A DNA stretch of 48,401 nucleotides from Clostridium sp. Lineage in GTDB: Bacteria; Bacillota; Clostridia; Clostridiales; Clostridiaceae. Below, piece by piece: positions 1-7,400 of this stretch. The notes beneath the pieces are model-generated. The model was not told the DNA's origin. It saw only the letters and a program-made list of their open reading frames with translations, and ran no database searches. Numbering within the stretch: position 1 is the stretch's first letter; each line of letters begins with the position of its first letter. The stretch spans positions 1-48,401 of the forward strand of contig NZ_JAHAIF010000019.1 of the NCBI RefSeq assembly GCF_018372875.1, written 5' to 3'. Made by a program: the position numbers and the translations under genes.

Positions 1-20
1 ATATTAATATTATACGAAAA

Positions 21-60
21 GAAGAGAATTCAAATTCATGAATTCTCTTCTTTCTTTTTA
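21..60. terminator. Intrinsic terminator of a gene left of the window
   Basis: A perfect 11-bp stem (21-31 with 40-50, 8-nt loop) is followed by a T-rich run at 51-59. It presumably ends a gene lying to the left of the window. The A-run before the stem means it could also act on the minus strand. Confidence 0.75.
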
Positions 61-66
61 TCGGAT

Positions 67-100
67 TGTATCAAATTTATTTTGATACAGCCCCTTTTTT
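67..100 (+). terminator. Second hairpin followed by T-tract
   Basis: A 9-bp perfect inverted repeat (67-75 with 81-89, 5-nt loop) is followed by GCCCC and a seven-T run at 95-101. The spacing between stem and T-run is longer than in a canonical terminator, so its role is uncertain. The repeat element described next begins immediately after this T-run. Confidence 0.4.
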
Positions 101-200
101 TCTTACATTTAGTATGAGTGAGGTGGATATTTGTTTTGTTGCCACTTGAAGCATAGTCACGGAACAAGCAAAATAAATATTAACCGTACATTTTTCAATG
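101..200. repeat. Hairpin repeat family 1, copy A
   Basis: This is a dispersed intergenic element also found near 21.65-21.79 kb and 24.15-24.24 kb. Arms GATATTTGTTTTG-like (127-138) and CAAAATAAATAT (169-180) pair with one G-T wobble and enclose a 30-nt loop containing CACTTGAAGCATAGTCACGG followed by AAC. The left flank CTTACATTTAGTATGAG and the right flank CCGTACATTTTTCAATG are recognisably shared with the other copies. This copy is the most diverged of the three in its loop. It lies just upstream of the MATE promoter. Confidence 0.7.
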
Positions 201-207
201 CTAATAA

Positions 208-236
208 TTGACATTAAAAATTTTCCTTGATAGAAT
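208..236 (+). promoter_or_regulatory. Sigma-A promoter of the first MATE gene
   Basis: TTGACA at 208-213 and TAGAAT at 231-236 are separated by 17 bp, a near-consensus housekeeping promoter. Transcription should start near 243, giving a leader of about 84 nt before the MATE start codon. The sequence from the -35 spacer to the -10 resembles the right flank of repeat copy C (24241-24265), so the promoter may have come with the repeat. Confidence 0.7.
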
Positions 237-266
237 ATCTAAAGATAATTAATCAATAAATAGTGA

Positions 267-310
267 GAAGCAACCACTTTAACTCTTCTAAGGTGATTGC
301 TTCATTTTTA
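267..310 (+). terminator. Terminator-like hairpin in the MATE leader (possible attenuator)
   Basis: Arms 267-279 and 290-303 form a stem of about 13 bp with one A-C mismatch and one G-T wobble, followed by ATTTTTATT. It lies between the predicted promoter (208-236) and the ribosome binding site (318-323), so every transcript from that promoter must pass it. I see no known aptamer and no ATG in the short stretch upstream, so an antitermination signal cannot be named. Confidence 0.5.
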
Positions 311-326
311 TTATTAAGGGGGACAT

Positions 327-1685
327 ATGAAAGTAATTTTAGAAAGAGACAAAACATTTTATAAAAAAATATTTGTAATAGCATTACCAATTATAATTCA
401 AAACTTTATTACCTCATCATTAAATATAGTGGACACAATTATGATTGGAAAATTAGGTGAGGTTGAAATAGCTTCAGTAGGAATAGGAAATCAGTATTTT
501 TTCTTATTTAATATTTTAATTATGGGAATGTTTAGTGGGATGGCCGTTTATACTTCGCAGTATTGGGGAAGAAAGGATATAGCAAGCATAAAGAAAGTAG
601 TAGGTTTAGGAAGTTTATTAGCAGTAATTATAGGATTAATATTTACAGTAGTTGCACTAATATCGCCTAGTTTTATTGTTTCAATATTTAATAAAAGTAC
701 AGATGTTATACGTTTAGGTTCAGAATATCTAGCAGTTGTATGTTTAAGCTATGTATTTACTGCATTAACATTTAACTTTGCAACTGCATTAAGGTGTATT
801 GAAAAAACATCTATTCCAATGTTAGTAAGTGCAGTAGCATTGATAACTAATACATTTTTAAACTGGGTATTTATATTTGGAAATTTAGGATCTCCTGCAA
901 TGGGAGTAAAAGGAGCTGCTATAGCAACATTAATAGCAAGAGTATTAGAAACTACTATATTGATTGCATATATTTATATCTCTAAGAGTGTATTGGCTGG
1001 TAAGATAAAAGAGTTATTTTCATTTTCAAGAGATTTTGTAAAAATGATATTTATAACTATGATTCCTGTTTTATTAAATGAAGGGTGCTGGGGACTAGGA
1101 TCAGTAATGTATAATGTTATTTATGGAAGAATAGGAACCCAAGCTATAGCCTCTGTTCAGATTGCAACTACAGTATATAACCTGTTTATGGTAATCATTT
1201 TTGGAATAGGATCAGCATCCCTTGTTATAGTTGGAAATGAAATTGGTAGGGGAGATAAAGATAAGGGATATAAATATGGTAAGAAGTGCGTGGCACTAGG
1301 GTGTATAGTAGGAGTAATATTATCTTTAGGACTAATATTATTATCTAACCAAATAGTAACTTTATATGATGTATCTGAGCAAGTAAGGATATGGGCAAGA
1401 AATATTTTATATGTAATAGCATTTATAATGGTAATTAGAGTTTATAACATTATAATAATTGTTGGTGTTTTAAGAGGTGGAGGAGATGCTAAGGTATCAT
1501 TAGCTATTGAAGCATCAACAATGTGGTTTATAGGAGTTCCTGTAGCCTTTATAGGTGCCTTTATACTTAAGTTACCTGTATATCAAGTTTATGCTTTATG
1601 TACTTTAGAAGAGATTGTAAAAGGGGTATTTTGCCTAAGAAGATTTAAATCTAAAAAGTGGATTAATAACTTAGTAGAGCAATAA
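327..1685 (+). CDS. MATE family multidrug/metabolite exporter
   Basis: This 452-aa polytopic membrane protein has the usual MATE length and about 12 predicted helices in two similar halves. The N-terminal segment, including PIIIQNFITSSLNIVDTIMIGKLG, is typical of the NorM/MATE N-lobe. The family exports cationic drugs or metabolites in exchange for Na+ or H+; the substrate cannot be predicted here. The ATG is preceded by AAGGGGGAC at good spacing. It is a single-gene unit with its own sigma-A promoter and a terminator-like hairpin in the leader, which suggests regulated readthrough. No clear terminator follows before the next gene at 1771. Confidence 0.9.
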   Translation: MKVILERDKTFYKKIFVIALPIIIQNFITSSLNIVDTIMIGKLGEVEIASVGIGNQYFFLFNILIMGMFSGMAVYTSQYWGRKDIASIKKVVGLGSLLAVIIGLIFTVVALISPSFIVSIFNKSTDVIRLGSEYLAVVCLSYVFTALTFNFATALRCIEKTSIPMLVSAVALITNTFLNWVFIFGNLGSPAMGVKGAAIATLIARVLETTILIAYIYISKSVLAGKIKELFSFSRDFVKMIFITMIPVLLNEGCWGLGSVMYNVIYGRIGTQAIASVQIATTVYNLFMVIIFGIGSASLVIVGNEIGRGDKDKGYKYGKKCVALGCIVGVILSLGLILLSNQIVTLYDVSEQVRIWARNILYVIAFIMVIRVYNIIIIVGVLRGGGDAKVSLAIEASTMWFIGVPVAFIGAFILKLPVYQVYALCTLEEIVKGVFCLRRFKSKKWINNLVEQ

Positions 1686-1710
1686 TGATAAATTTTGACA
1701 GAATAATAGC

Positions 1711-1737
1711 ACATTTCTTTTTCTCAAACATATTTTA
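1711..1737 (+). promoter_or_regulatory. Sigma-K-like (late mother-cell) promoter
   Basis: AC at 1711-1712 and CATATTTTA at 1729-1737 are 16 bp apart. This fits the sigma-K pattern AC-16/17-CATAnnnTA known from spore-coat genes. The predicted start near 1744 gives a short leader before the ribosome binding site GGAGGT (1758-1763). The match rests on a short, AT-rich motif and could be chance, but it agrees with the coat-like protein that follows. Confidence 0.45.
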
Positions 1738-1770
1738 TAAGTATAAAGAACAACTACGGAGGTAAAAGTT

Positions 1771-2172
1771 ATGAGCGGAAAATGTGCTGTATGTTCAGTA
1801 TGTCCAAGAGAAAATCAACAAATAGAGGCTGTTATTAAATTACCAGTTGAGAAGAGATCAGTTATTCATGGTACAGTTTTAGATGCTAATGGATGCCCAG
1901 TAGCAGATGCTGTTGTTAAACTACTTCAAGTAGTAGATGGTTGTAAATTGCCATGTCCATTGACTCACACATTTACAGACCAATATGGACAATTCTTACT
2001 AGGACCTTTATGCCCAAATAGAAAATATATGCTAAAGGTTTATAAAGATAATATCCAAGTTAAGTATATGCCACTAGATGTTTCTTGCTACGATGGTAAA
2101 TGCATTGGTGTTAATCCAACAAGTGGTTGTGGATGCAGAGGTAATTCAGACAATAATGGCTGCGGTTGCTAG
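1771..2172 (+). CDS. Small cysteine-rich protein with carboxypeptidase-regulatory-like fold; candidate spore coat protein
   Basis: This 133-aa protein has no signal peptide or membrane segment. Residues about 30-100 (VIHGTVLDANGCPVADAVVK, then FTDQYGQFLLGPL and YMLKVY) look like a CarboxypepD_reg/transthyretin-like beta-sandwich. Cysteine-rich tails flank it: CAVCSVCP at the N-terminus and SGCGCRG/NGCGC at the C-terminus, 13 cysteines in all. Such proteins in clostridia are plausible cross-linked components of spore coat or exosporium. The sigma-K-like promoter and isolated transcription unit support that, but the role is inferred. The start is fixed by GGAGGT 8 nt upstream of the ATG. Confidence 0.75.
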   Translation: MSGKCAVCSVCPRENQQIEAVIKLPVEKRSVIHGTVLDANGCPVADAVVKLLQVVDGCKLPCPLTHTFTDQYGQFLLGPLCPNRKYMLKVYKDNIQVKYMPLDVSCYDGKCIGVNPTSGCGCRGNSDNNGCGC

Positions 2173-2192
2173 AAATAACTAAAGTAATTTAC

Positions 2193-2220
2193 AAAAAGCC
2201 CTTTTTAAGGGCTTTTTATT
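2193..2220 (+). terminator. Intrinsic terminator after the cysteine-rich gene
   Basis: AAAAAGCCCTT and AAGGGCTTTTT form an 11-bp stem around a 3-nt loop, ending in a T-run. It isolates the 1771-2172 gene from eutH. Confidence 0.9.
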
Positions 2221-2285
2221 CTTTTATAGATATTATATACTAATAAGGTTAAAATATTTAAGAGTTTGTATAGTGGGAGAAAAGA

Positions 2286-3392
2286 ATGGAGAATATAGTA
2301 CTTTATATTATAACTTTATTTTTTATATTGGGAGCTATAGATTATTTGATAGGAAATAAGTTTTTTATTGGAGAAGAATTTGAAAGTGGTATAAAAACTA
2401 TGGGTCCTTTAGCTATATCTATGGTTGGAATACTATCAATAACACCATTACTATCATCTATAATAGAAATAGTTATAAGTCCAATTGCAAAGAATTTTGA
2501 TATAGACCCATCTATATTTTCTTCAAGCTTTATTGCAATCGATATGGGAGGGTATAATATTGCTTCTAGTATCGCAAATTCAAGTGAATTTGTTATTTTT
2601 TCAGGTATATTAATGTCATCAATTTTAGGATGCACTTTAAGTTTTACATTACCTTTAGCATTAGGTTTAGTGAAAGAAAAGTATATGGATTCTCTTACAA
2701 AAGGATTTTTATGTGGAATAATAACAGTACCTATGGGGTTATTTATAGGTGGACTAGCATTAAAAATAGATTTAAAAAGCTTATTTATAAATCTTTTTCC
2801 TATAATACTTTTATCTGTAATTCTTTCTATAGGAATTATGTTTAAGCCCAAAATATGTATATTTATATTTAATTTTATTGGCAAAGTTATAGTATGTATA
2901 AGCATATTAGGATTAGTAATACAAGGGATATCTTCAATAATAGGAATAAAGATAATAGAAAATATAATGCCATTACAAGATACTCTTTACATAGTAGGAA
3001 AAATATCTATTTTTCTTGGTGGAGCATATGTAATGCTTAAATTTATTAAAAAAGTATTTGATAAGCAGTTTAATAAGCTAGAGAAAATATTTGGTGTAAA
3101 TGGTGATACAATCTCTGCTTTTATTGGTTCATTTGCATCTGCAATAATTGTTTTTGATAATTTTCATAAGTTAGATGAAAAGGGAAGAGTTATATGTTCT
3201 GCATTTTCAGTGTCAGGGGCTTATGTTCTTGGTGGACAGTTAGGTTATGTAGCAAGTGTAGAAAAGGAATATATGATATTATATATTTTTGTAAAGATAT
3301 TATCAGGAATATTAGCAATTATATTTGCATTGTTTATTTTGAGAAGAGAAGATAAAAATAGAAAAATTATAAATACTGAGGAGGCATCATGA
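2286..3392 (+). CDS. eutH: EutH family ethanolamine permease-like protein (orphan)
   Basis: This 368-aa protein has about ten membrane segments. Stretches such as KTMGPLAISMVGILSITPLL, FIAIDMGGYNIAS and FGVNGDTISAFIGSFASAI are characteristic of EutH, the ethanolamine facilitator of eut microcompartment operons. No other eut gene (ammonia-lyase, shell proteins, EutVW) is in the window, so this is an orphan paralogue with uncertain substrate. Its last four bases (ATGA at 3389-3392) overlap the start of the next gene, a MATE exporter, implying translational coupling and a joint function. The ribosome binding site is the weak GGGAG about 6 nt upstream. Confidence 0.85.
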   Translation: MENIVLYIITLFFILGAIDYLIGNKFFIGEEFESGIKTMGPLAISMVGILSITPLLSSIIEIVISPIAKNFDIDPSIFSSSFIAIDMGGYNIASSIANSSEFVIFSGILMSSILGCTLSFTLPLALGLVKEKYMDSLTKGFLCGIITVPMGLFIGGLALKIDLKSLFINLFPIILLSVILSIGIMFKPKICIFIFNFIGKVIVCISILGLVIQGISSIIGIKIIENIMPLQDTLYIVGKISIFLGGAYVMLKFIKKVFDKQFNKLEKIFGVNGDTISAFIGSFASAIIVFDNFHKLDEKGRVICSAFSVSGAYVLGGQLGYVASVEKEYMILYIFVKILSGILAIIFALFILRREDKNRKIINTEEAS

Positions 3393-4750
3393 AGAAACAA
3401 GTTGATTTAGTATCAGGAAAAATATTAGAACCATTAATTAAGTTATCTTTACCTATTTTGGGAACTTCATTTATTCAAATGGCATATAACATGACAGATA
3501 TGATTTGGATAGGTAGAGTAGGAAGTTCTGCAGTTGCAGCAGTAGGTACAGCAGGATTTTTCCCATGGCTTGGTATGGCCTTAGTTTACATATCAAAAGT
3601 AGGTGTTGAAGTTGGAGTATCTCAAGCCATAGGTAAGAGAGATAACGAAGAAAGAGATAAATACATAGCAAATAGTATATTTATTAATATAGCTCTTGCA
3701 ATTATATATACATTAATAATTTTAGTGTTTAGAACATCCCTTGTTAACTTCTTTAATTTAGGGGATAGTGAAGTAATTAGAATGGCTCACGAGTATTTAA
3801 TAATAGTTATTTTAGGTACTGTATTTACTTTTATTAATCCTATTTTTACAAGCATATTTACTGCATCAGGTAATAGTAAAACACCATTTATTATTAATAC
3901 TATAGGATTAATATTTAACATGGTATTTGATCCATTATTAATATTTGGTGTAGGATTCATTCCTCCATTAGGAGTTGTAGGGGCTGCATTAGCAACAGTG
4001 TGTGCACAAGTTGTAGTAACATTAATATTTATACTAGCTTATATGAAAAATCATTATGTAACAGGAAGAAAAGCAATTAAGTACTTAGATAAAAAAGTGA
4101 TGTTAAATATAACTAAATTGGGGATGCCTGCTTGCTTAGAAAATGGATTATTCACAATTTTCTCTATGGTTATTGGTAGAATAATTGCACAGTGGGGAGC
4201 AACAGCTATAGCAGTTCAAAAAGTTGGTTCTCAGATAGAGGCTATATCTTGGATGACTGCTGGTGGATTTGCAACTGCGCTTACAACATTTATTGGACAA
4301 AATTATGGTGCAAAAAAGCCTGAAAGAATAAAAAAGGGATTTAAATCAACATTAGGAGTTTCTATATTTGTTGGACTTATAGCATCCATAATATTAATAT
4401 GCTTTGGTAGAACTGTATTTAGTTTATTTATACCAGAAGAAGAGGCAATTATAGGTGGTATAGAATACTTAAGAATACTTGGTTATTCTCAAATATTTAT
4501 GTGTATAGAAATAACTACTGCAGGTGCTTTTAGAGGATTAGGAGAAACTATTTTGCCATCATTTGTTAGTATAGTATTTTCAGGTATTAGAATACCAATG
4601 GCCATATTTTTAGCATCTACTTTGGGCATAGGGGTTAATGGAGTTTGGTGGAGTATAACAATATCTTCTGTAATAAAAGGAATATTAATGATATCATCAT
4701 ACTATTATAAGTTTGGAAGACAAAATAAACTTGAAGCAAAAGTACTATAA
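3389..4750 (+). CDS. MATE family exporter, coupled to eutH
   Basis: This 453-aa MATE protein has about 12 helices. The N-terminal region (PLIKLSLPILGTSFIQMAYN, then MTDMIWIGRVG) and the second-half copy (GMPACLENGLFTIFSMVIGR) show the two homologous lobes of the family. It differs clearly from the MATE gene at 327-1685, so it is not a recent tandem duplicate. Its ATG overlaps the eutH stop by 4 nt, with GAGGAGGC just upstream inside eutH. An operon pairing an uptake-type EutH protein with an exporter is unusual, and the substrate is unknown. Confidence 0.9.
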   Translation: MKKQVDLVSGKILEPLIKLSLPILGTSFIQMAYNMTDMIWIGRVGSSAVAAVGTAGFFPWLGMALVYISKVGVEVGVSQAIGKRDNEERDKYIANSIFINIALAIIYTLIILVFRTSLVNFFNLGDSEVIRMAHEYLIIVILGTVFTFINPIFTSIFTASGNSKTPFIINTIGLIFNMVFDPLLIFGVGFIPPLGVVGAALATVCAQVVVTLIFILAYMKNHYVTGRKAIKYLDKKVMLNITKLGMPACLENGLFTIFSMVIGRIIAQWGATAIAVQKVGSQIEAISWMTAGGFATALTTFIGQNYGAKKPERIKKGFKSTLGVSIFVGLIASIILICFGRTVFSLFIPEEEAIIGGIEYLRILGYSQIFMCIEITTAGAFRGLGETILPSFVSIVFSGIRIPMAIFLASTLGIGVNGVWWSITISSVIKGILMISSYYYKFGRQNKLEAKVL

Positions 4751-4755
4751 TAATA

Positions 4756-4795
4756 AGGGAAAGTATCAAAATTAATGATACTTTCTCTTTTATTT
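4756..4795. terminator. Bidirectional terminator between convergent genes
   Basis: Arms 4756-4768 and 4776-4788 form a 13-bp stem with one wobble, followed by TTTTATTTTTATT. It serves the MATE gene on the plus strand and could also serve the convergent minus-strand gene that ends at 4796. Confidence 0.8.
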
Positions 4796-5269
4796 TTATT
4801 TAAGCATAAATTCATATAAGCAGAATTGTAATATGTAGAATATGATAGCATATCTTATATCACTTCCGCCAGCTTTTGATATTAAGTCTAATATTTCATC
4901 TTCTGATTTTGATGGGTTATTAGCAATAATTTTAGAGATTTCCTTCTCTGCATTAAGTAGATATATATTTGTCCCAAAAAAACCTAAGAAAATTAATAGA
5001 GCAGTTGATAATACACCACTAAATGGAACAGGAATAATTAAAATTAATGCCAAATTAGCAATAAAAATAGCTAGAGCAGGAATGATAGATTTTCTAAACA
5101 TTAGCCAATACATATTAAGGAAAAAGCATGGCCAATTCCAATTCACTGATGAAGGATTATTTATAAACCTGTCTAGTGTTTTGCTGTAAAAAGGTGAATA
5201 AGCATTACTACCTATATATGCTTCTAATTGGTTTCTAGTTATAGAATCATTTCTTTTAAAGATCTTCAT
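4796..5269 (-). CDS. DUF2628-type membrane protein
   Basis: This 157-aa protein has a soluble N-terminus (about 1-45), a tryptophan-rich motif WNWPCFFLNMYWLMFRK (about 44-60) that is the hallmark of DUF2628, two membrane segments (about 60-105), an acidic stretch and a final hydrophobic helix. The function of the family is unknown. The start is supported by AGGAGG eight bases upstream of the ATG on the minus strand. It is transcribed alone and converges on the eutH-MATE unit. Confidence 0.75.
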   Translation of the reverse strand: MKIFKRNDSITRNQLEAYIGSNAYSPFYSKTLDRFINNPSSVNWNWPCFFLNMYWLMFRKSIIPALAIFIANLALILIIPVPFSGVLSTALLIFLGFFGTNIYLLNAEKEISKIIANNPSKSEDEILDLISKAGGSDIRYAIIFYILQFCLYEFMLK

Positions 5270-5354
5270 AAGTATTCCTCCTAATGTTTAGTATAATTAT
5301 GATTATACGTAATGTATATTAATAGGTCAATGTTTGTGAATGATTATTCATGTG

Positions 5355-5393
5355 GAAATAAAAAGAAACTCAAAGGAATACTTTGAGTTTCTT
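5355..5393 (-). terminator. Terminator of the aldolase gene
   Basis: A 13-bp perfect stem (5363-5375 with 5381-5393) with a 5-nt loop lies just beyond the fba stop. Read on the minus strand it is followed by TTTTATTTCC. Confidence 0.9.
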
Positions 5394-5399
5394 GAAATA

Positions 5400-6263
5400 T
5401 TAAGCTTGGTTTACTGAACCGAAAAGTTCCATCTTTTCTTTAACAGTAGCCTTTATAGCTTCGAATCCTGGTGCAAGAAGTTTTCTTGGGTCAAATCCCT
5501 TACCTTCTAAGTCCTTACCAGCTTCGATATATTTTCTTGTAGCTTCTGCGAAAGCTAATTGACATTCAGTGTTAACGTTGATCTTAGCAACTCCTAATGA
5601 TATAGCTTTCTTTATCATATCTTCAGGGATACCAGTACCACCGTGAAGAACTAATGGCATATCTCCAACAGCTTCCTTAATTCTAGCTAGAGCATCAAAA
5701 TCTAATCCAGCCCAGTTTTCAGGATATTTTCCGTGGATGTTACCAATACCAGCAGCTAACATAGTAGTTCCTAAATCAGCTATTTGCTTACATTCTGCAG
5801 GGTCAGCGATTTCACCAGCACCTACAACACCGTCTTCTTCTCCACCAATTGATCCAACTTCACATTCTACAGAAATTCCCTTAGCATTAGCGTCTGCTAT
5901 TAATTTAGTAGACTTTTCTATGTTTTCTTCAATTGCATAGTGAGAACCATCGAACATTACTGAAGAGAATCCAGCTTCGATGCACTTATAAGCACCTTCA
6001 AAGCTACCGTGGTCTAAGTGTAATGCAACAGGAACAGTTATGTTTAAACCTTTGATTAAACCGTTAACCATACCAACGATTGCATCGTATCCACCCATAT
6101 ATTTACCAGCACCTTCAGAAACACCTAAGATTACAGGTGAGTTGTTTTCTTGTGCAGTTAATAGAATAGCTTTTGTCCATTCTAAGTTATTGATGTTAAA
6201 TTGACCAACAGCGTATTTACCGTCTCTAGCCTTATTTAACATTTCTTTAGCTGAAACTAACAT
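5400..6263 (-). CDS. fba: Fructose-bisphosphate aldolase, class II
   Basis: This 287-aa zinc-dependent aldolase cleaves fructose-1,6-bisphosphate to DHAP and glyceraldehyde-3-phosphate in glycolysis. Landmarks are QFNINNLEW, the zinc-ligand region VALHLDHGSF, MFDGSHYAIEENI, the HGKYP loop and VLHGGTGIP. A longer reading frame extends upstream by 19 codons, but GGAGGT lies 8 nt before the ATG at 6263 and the homologous N-terminus starts MLVSAKEML, so that start is chosen. Codons are strongly biased, as expected for a highly expressed gene. It has its own terminator and is monocistronic. Confidence 0.95.
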   Translation of the reverse strand: MLVSAKEMLNKARDGKYAVGQFNINNLEWTKAILLTAQENNSPVILGVSEGAGKYMGGYDAIVGMVNGLIKGLNITVPVALHLDHGSFEGAYKCIEAGFSSVMFDGSHYAIEENIEKSTKLIADANAKGISVECEVGSIGGEEDGVVGAGEIADPAECKQIADLGTTMLAAGIGNIHGKYPENWAGLDFDALARIKEAVGDMPLVLHGGTGIPEDMIKKAISLGVAKINVNTECQLAFAEATRKYIEAGKDLEGKGFDPRKLLAPGFEAIKATVKEKMELFGSVNQA

Positions 6264-6344
6264 AATGTGACCTCCAAATATTTTGTAAATTTTTTTGAAT
6301 TTTGAGTAATAAATATACAAATATATTTTACCCTACTAAGGGTT

Positions 6345-6373
6345 ATTATAACTTTTATTTGTCAAAAAGGAAA
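6345..6373 (-). promoter_or_regulatory. Probable promoter of fba
   Basis: On the minus strand a perfect TATAAT -10 (6345-6350) has a weak -35 (TTTCCT) 17 bp upstream. A TTGACA lies only 9 bp away and is badly spaced. The resulting leader of about 80 nt contains a short CCCTTA-type dyad (6331-6342). Confidence 0.45.
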
Positions 6374-6424
6374 CAATTTATCATAAAAATTTATGTTATA
6401 AGTGTAAATTTAGGGCGTATAGTA

Positions 6425-7348
6425 TTAACTTTTCATTAATTTAACAAGTACTGCTTTTTGTGCATGCATTCTATTTTCAGATTCATCAAATATTTCTGAA
6501 GCATGAGCTTCTAATACCTCATCAGTAATTTCTTCTTCTCTATGAGCTGGTAAGCAGTGTAAAACAATAGCATTAGGTTTTGCTAGATTCATAAGTTTAC
6601 TATTAACTTGGTAATTTTTAAATGCCTTAATTCTATTTTTTGCTTCAGTTTCATGCCCCATACTGGCCCAAACATCAGTAATGACAACATCAGCATTTTT
6701 TATAGCTTCAGAAGGAGAGTGGGTTATAGTGAAATTTGTACCTTCTAGTTTAGATAACTCTTTTCCTCTAATTAGGTAATTTTCATCAGGCATGTATTCC
6801 TTAGGTGAAGCTAAAGAAAAATTCATACCAGTTTTTAGACATCCTACTATTAAAGAATTTGCCATGTTGTTTCCATCACCTATATAAGCTACATTTAATC
6901 CTTCAAGAGTGTTTTTATATTCTCTAATTGTCATTAAGTCAGCAAGAACTTGACAAGGATGTTCAGAGTCCGTTAATCCATTTATTATAGGAATAGAAGA
7001 ATACTTTGCTAAAGTTTCTACTTCCTCCTGAGAGAAAGTCCTAATCATGATTCCTTGAAGAAATCTAGATATGACTCTAGCGGTATCTTTAATTGGTTCT
7101 CCACGACCAATTTGTAAATCTCTGCTGCTTAAAAATAAAGCATTACCTCCAAGTTGATACATACCAGCTTCAAAAGATACCCTTGTTCTTGTTGAACTTT
7201 TTTCAAAAATCATGCCTAAGCTTTTTCCTTTTAAGTGTTCATGTGGAATGGCATGTTTAAATTCATATTTTAATTGATCTGCAAGGTTTAATATATCTAA
7301 AATCTCTTCTTTTGATAGATCATCCATTTTTAATAAATGCTTTTTCAT
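6425..7348 (-). CDS. argF: Ornithine carbamoyltransferase
   Basis: This 307-aa anabolic OTCase makes citrulline from ornithine and carbamoyl phosphate. The carbamoyl-phosphate loop STRTRVSFE (about 53-61), SRDLQIGRGEP, the HPCQ motif (in SEHPCQVLADL) and the ornithine-binding HCLPAHREEE are all intact. It is the last gene of the arg operon, separated from argD by 52 nt that include a GC-rich hairpin. AGGAGG precedes the ATG. No convincing intrinsic terminator follows the stop before the fba promoter region. Confidence 0.95.
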   Translation of the reverse strand: MKKHLLKMDDLSKEEILDILNLADQLKYEFKHAIPHEHLKGKSLGMIFEKSSTRTRVSFEAGMYQLGGNALFLSSRDLQIGRGEPIKDTARVISRFLQGIMIRTFSQEEVETLAKYSSIPIINGLTDSEHPCQVLADLMTIREYKNTLEGLNVAYIGDGNNMANSLIVGCLKTGMNFSLASPKEYMPDENYLIRGKELSKLEGTNFTITHSPSEAIKNADVVITDVWASMGHETEAKNRIKAFKNYQVNSKLMNLAKPNAIVLHCLPAHREEEITDEVLEAHASEIFDESENRMHAQKAVLVKLMKS

Positions 7349-7371
7349 ATAAATCCTCCTTTTTAATAAAT

Positions 7372-7392
7372 AACGGGGATTAAATCCCCGTT
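7372..7392 (-). terminator. GC-rich hairpin between argD and argF
   Basis: AACGGGGA (7372-7379) and TCCCCGTT (7385-7392) form a perfect 8-bp stem with a 5-nt loop. On the minus strand it is followed by ATTTATT, not a real U-tract. It may lower readthrough into argF or protect the upstream mRNA from 3' exonucleases rather than stop transcription fully. Confidence 0.5.
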
Positions 7393-7400
7393 GAATAAGT

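Noticed and set aside
2342..2905. 187-codon minus-strand open frame
   Set aside because: It is a shadow of eutH, an AT-rich membrane gene. It has no ribosome binding site and low-complexity content.
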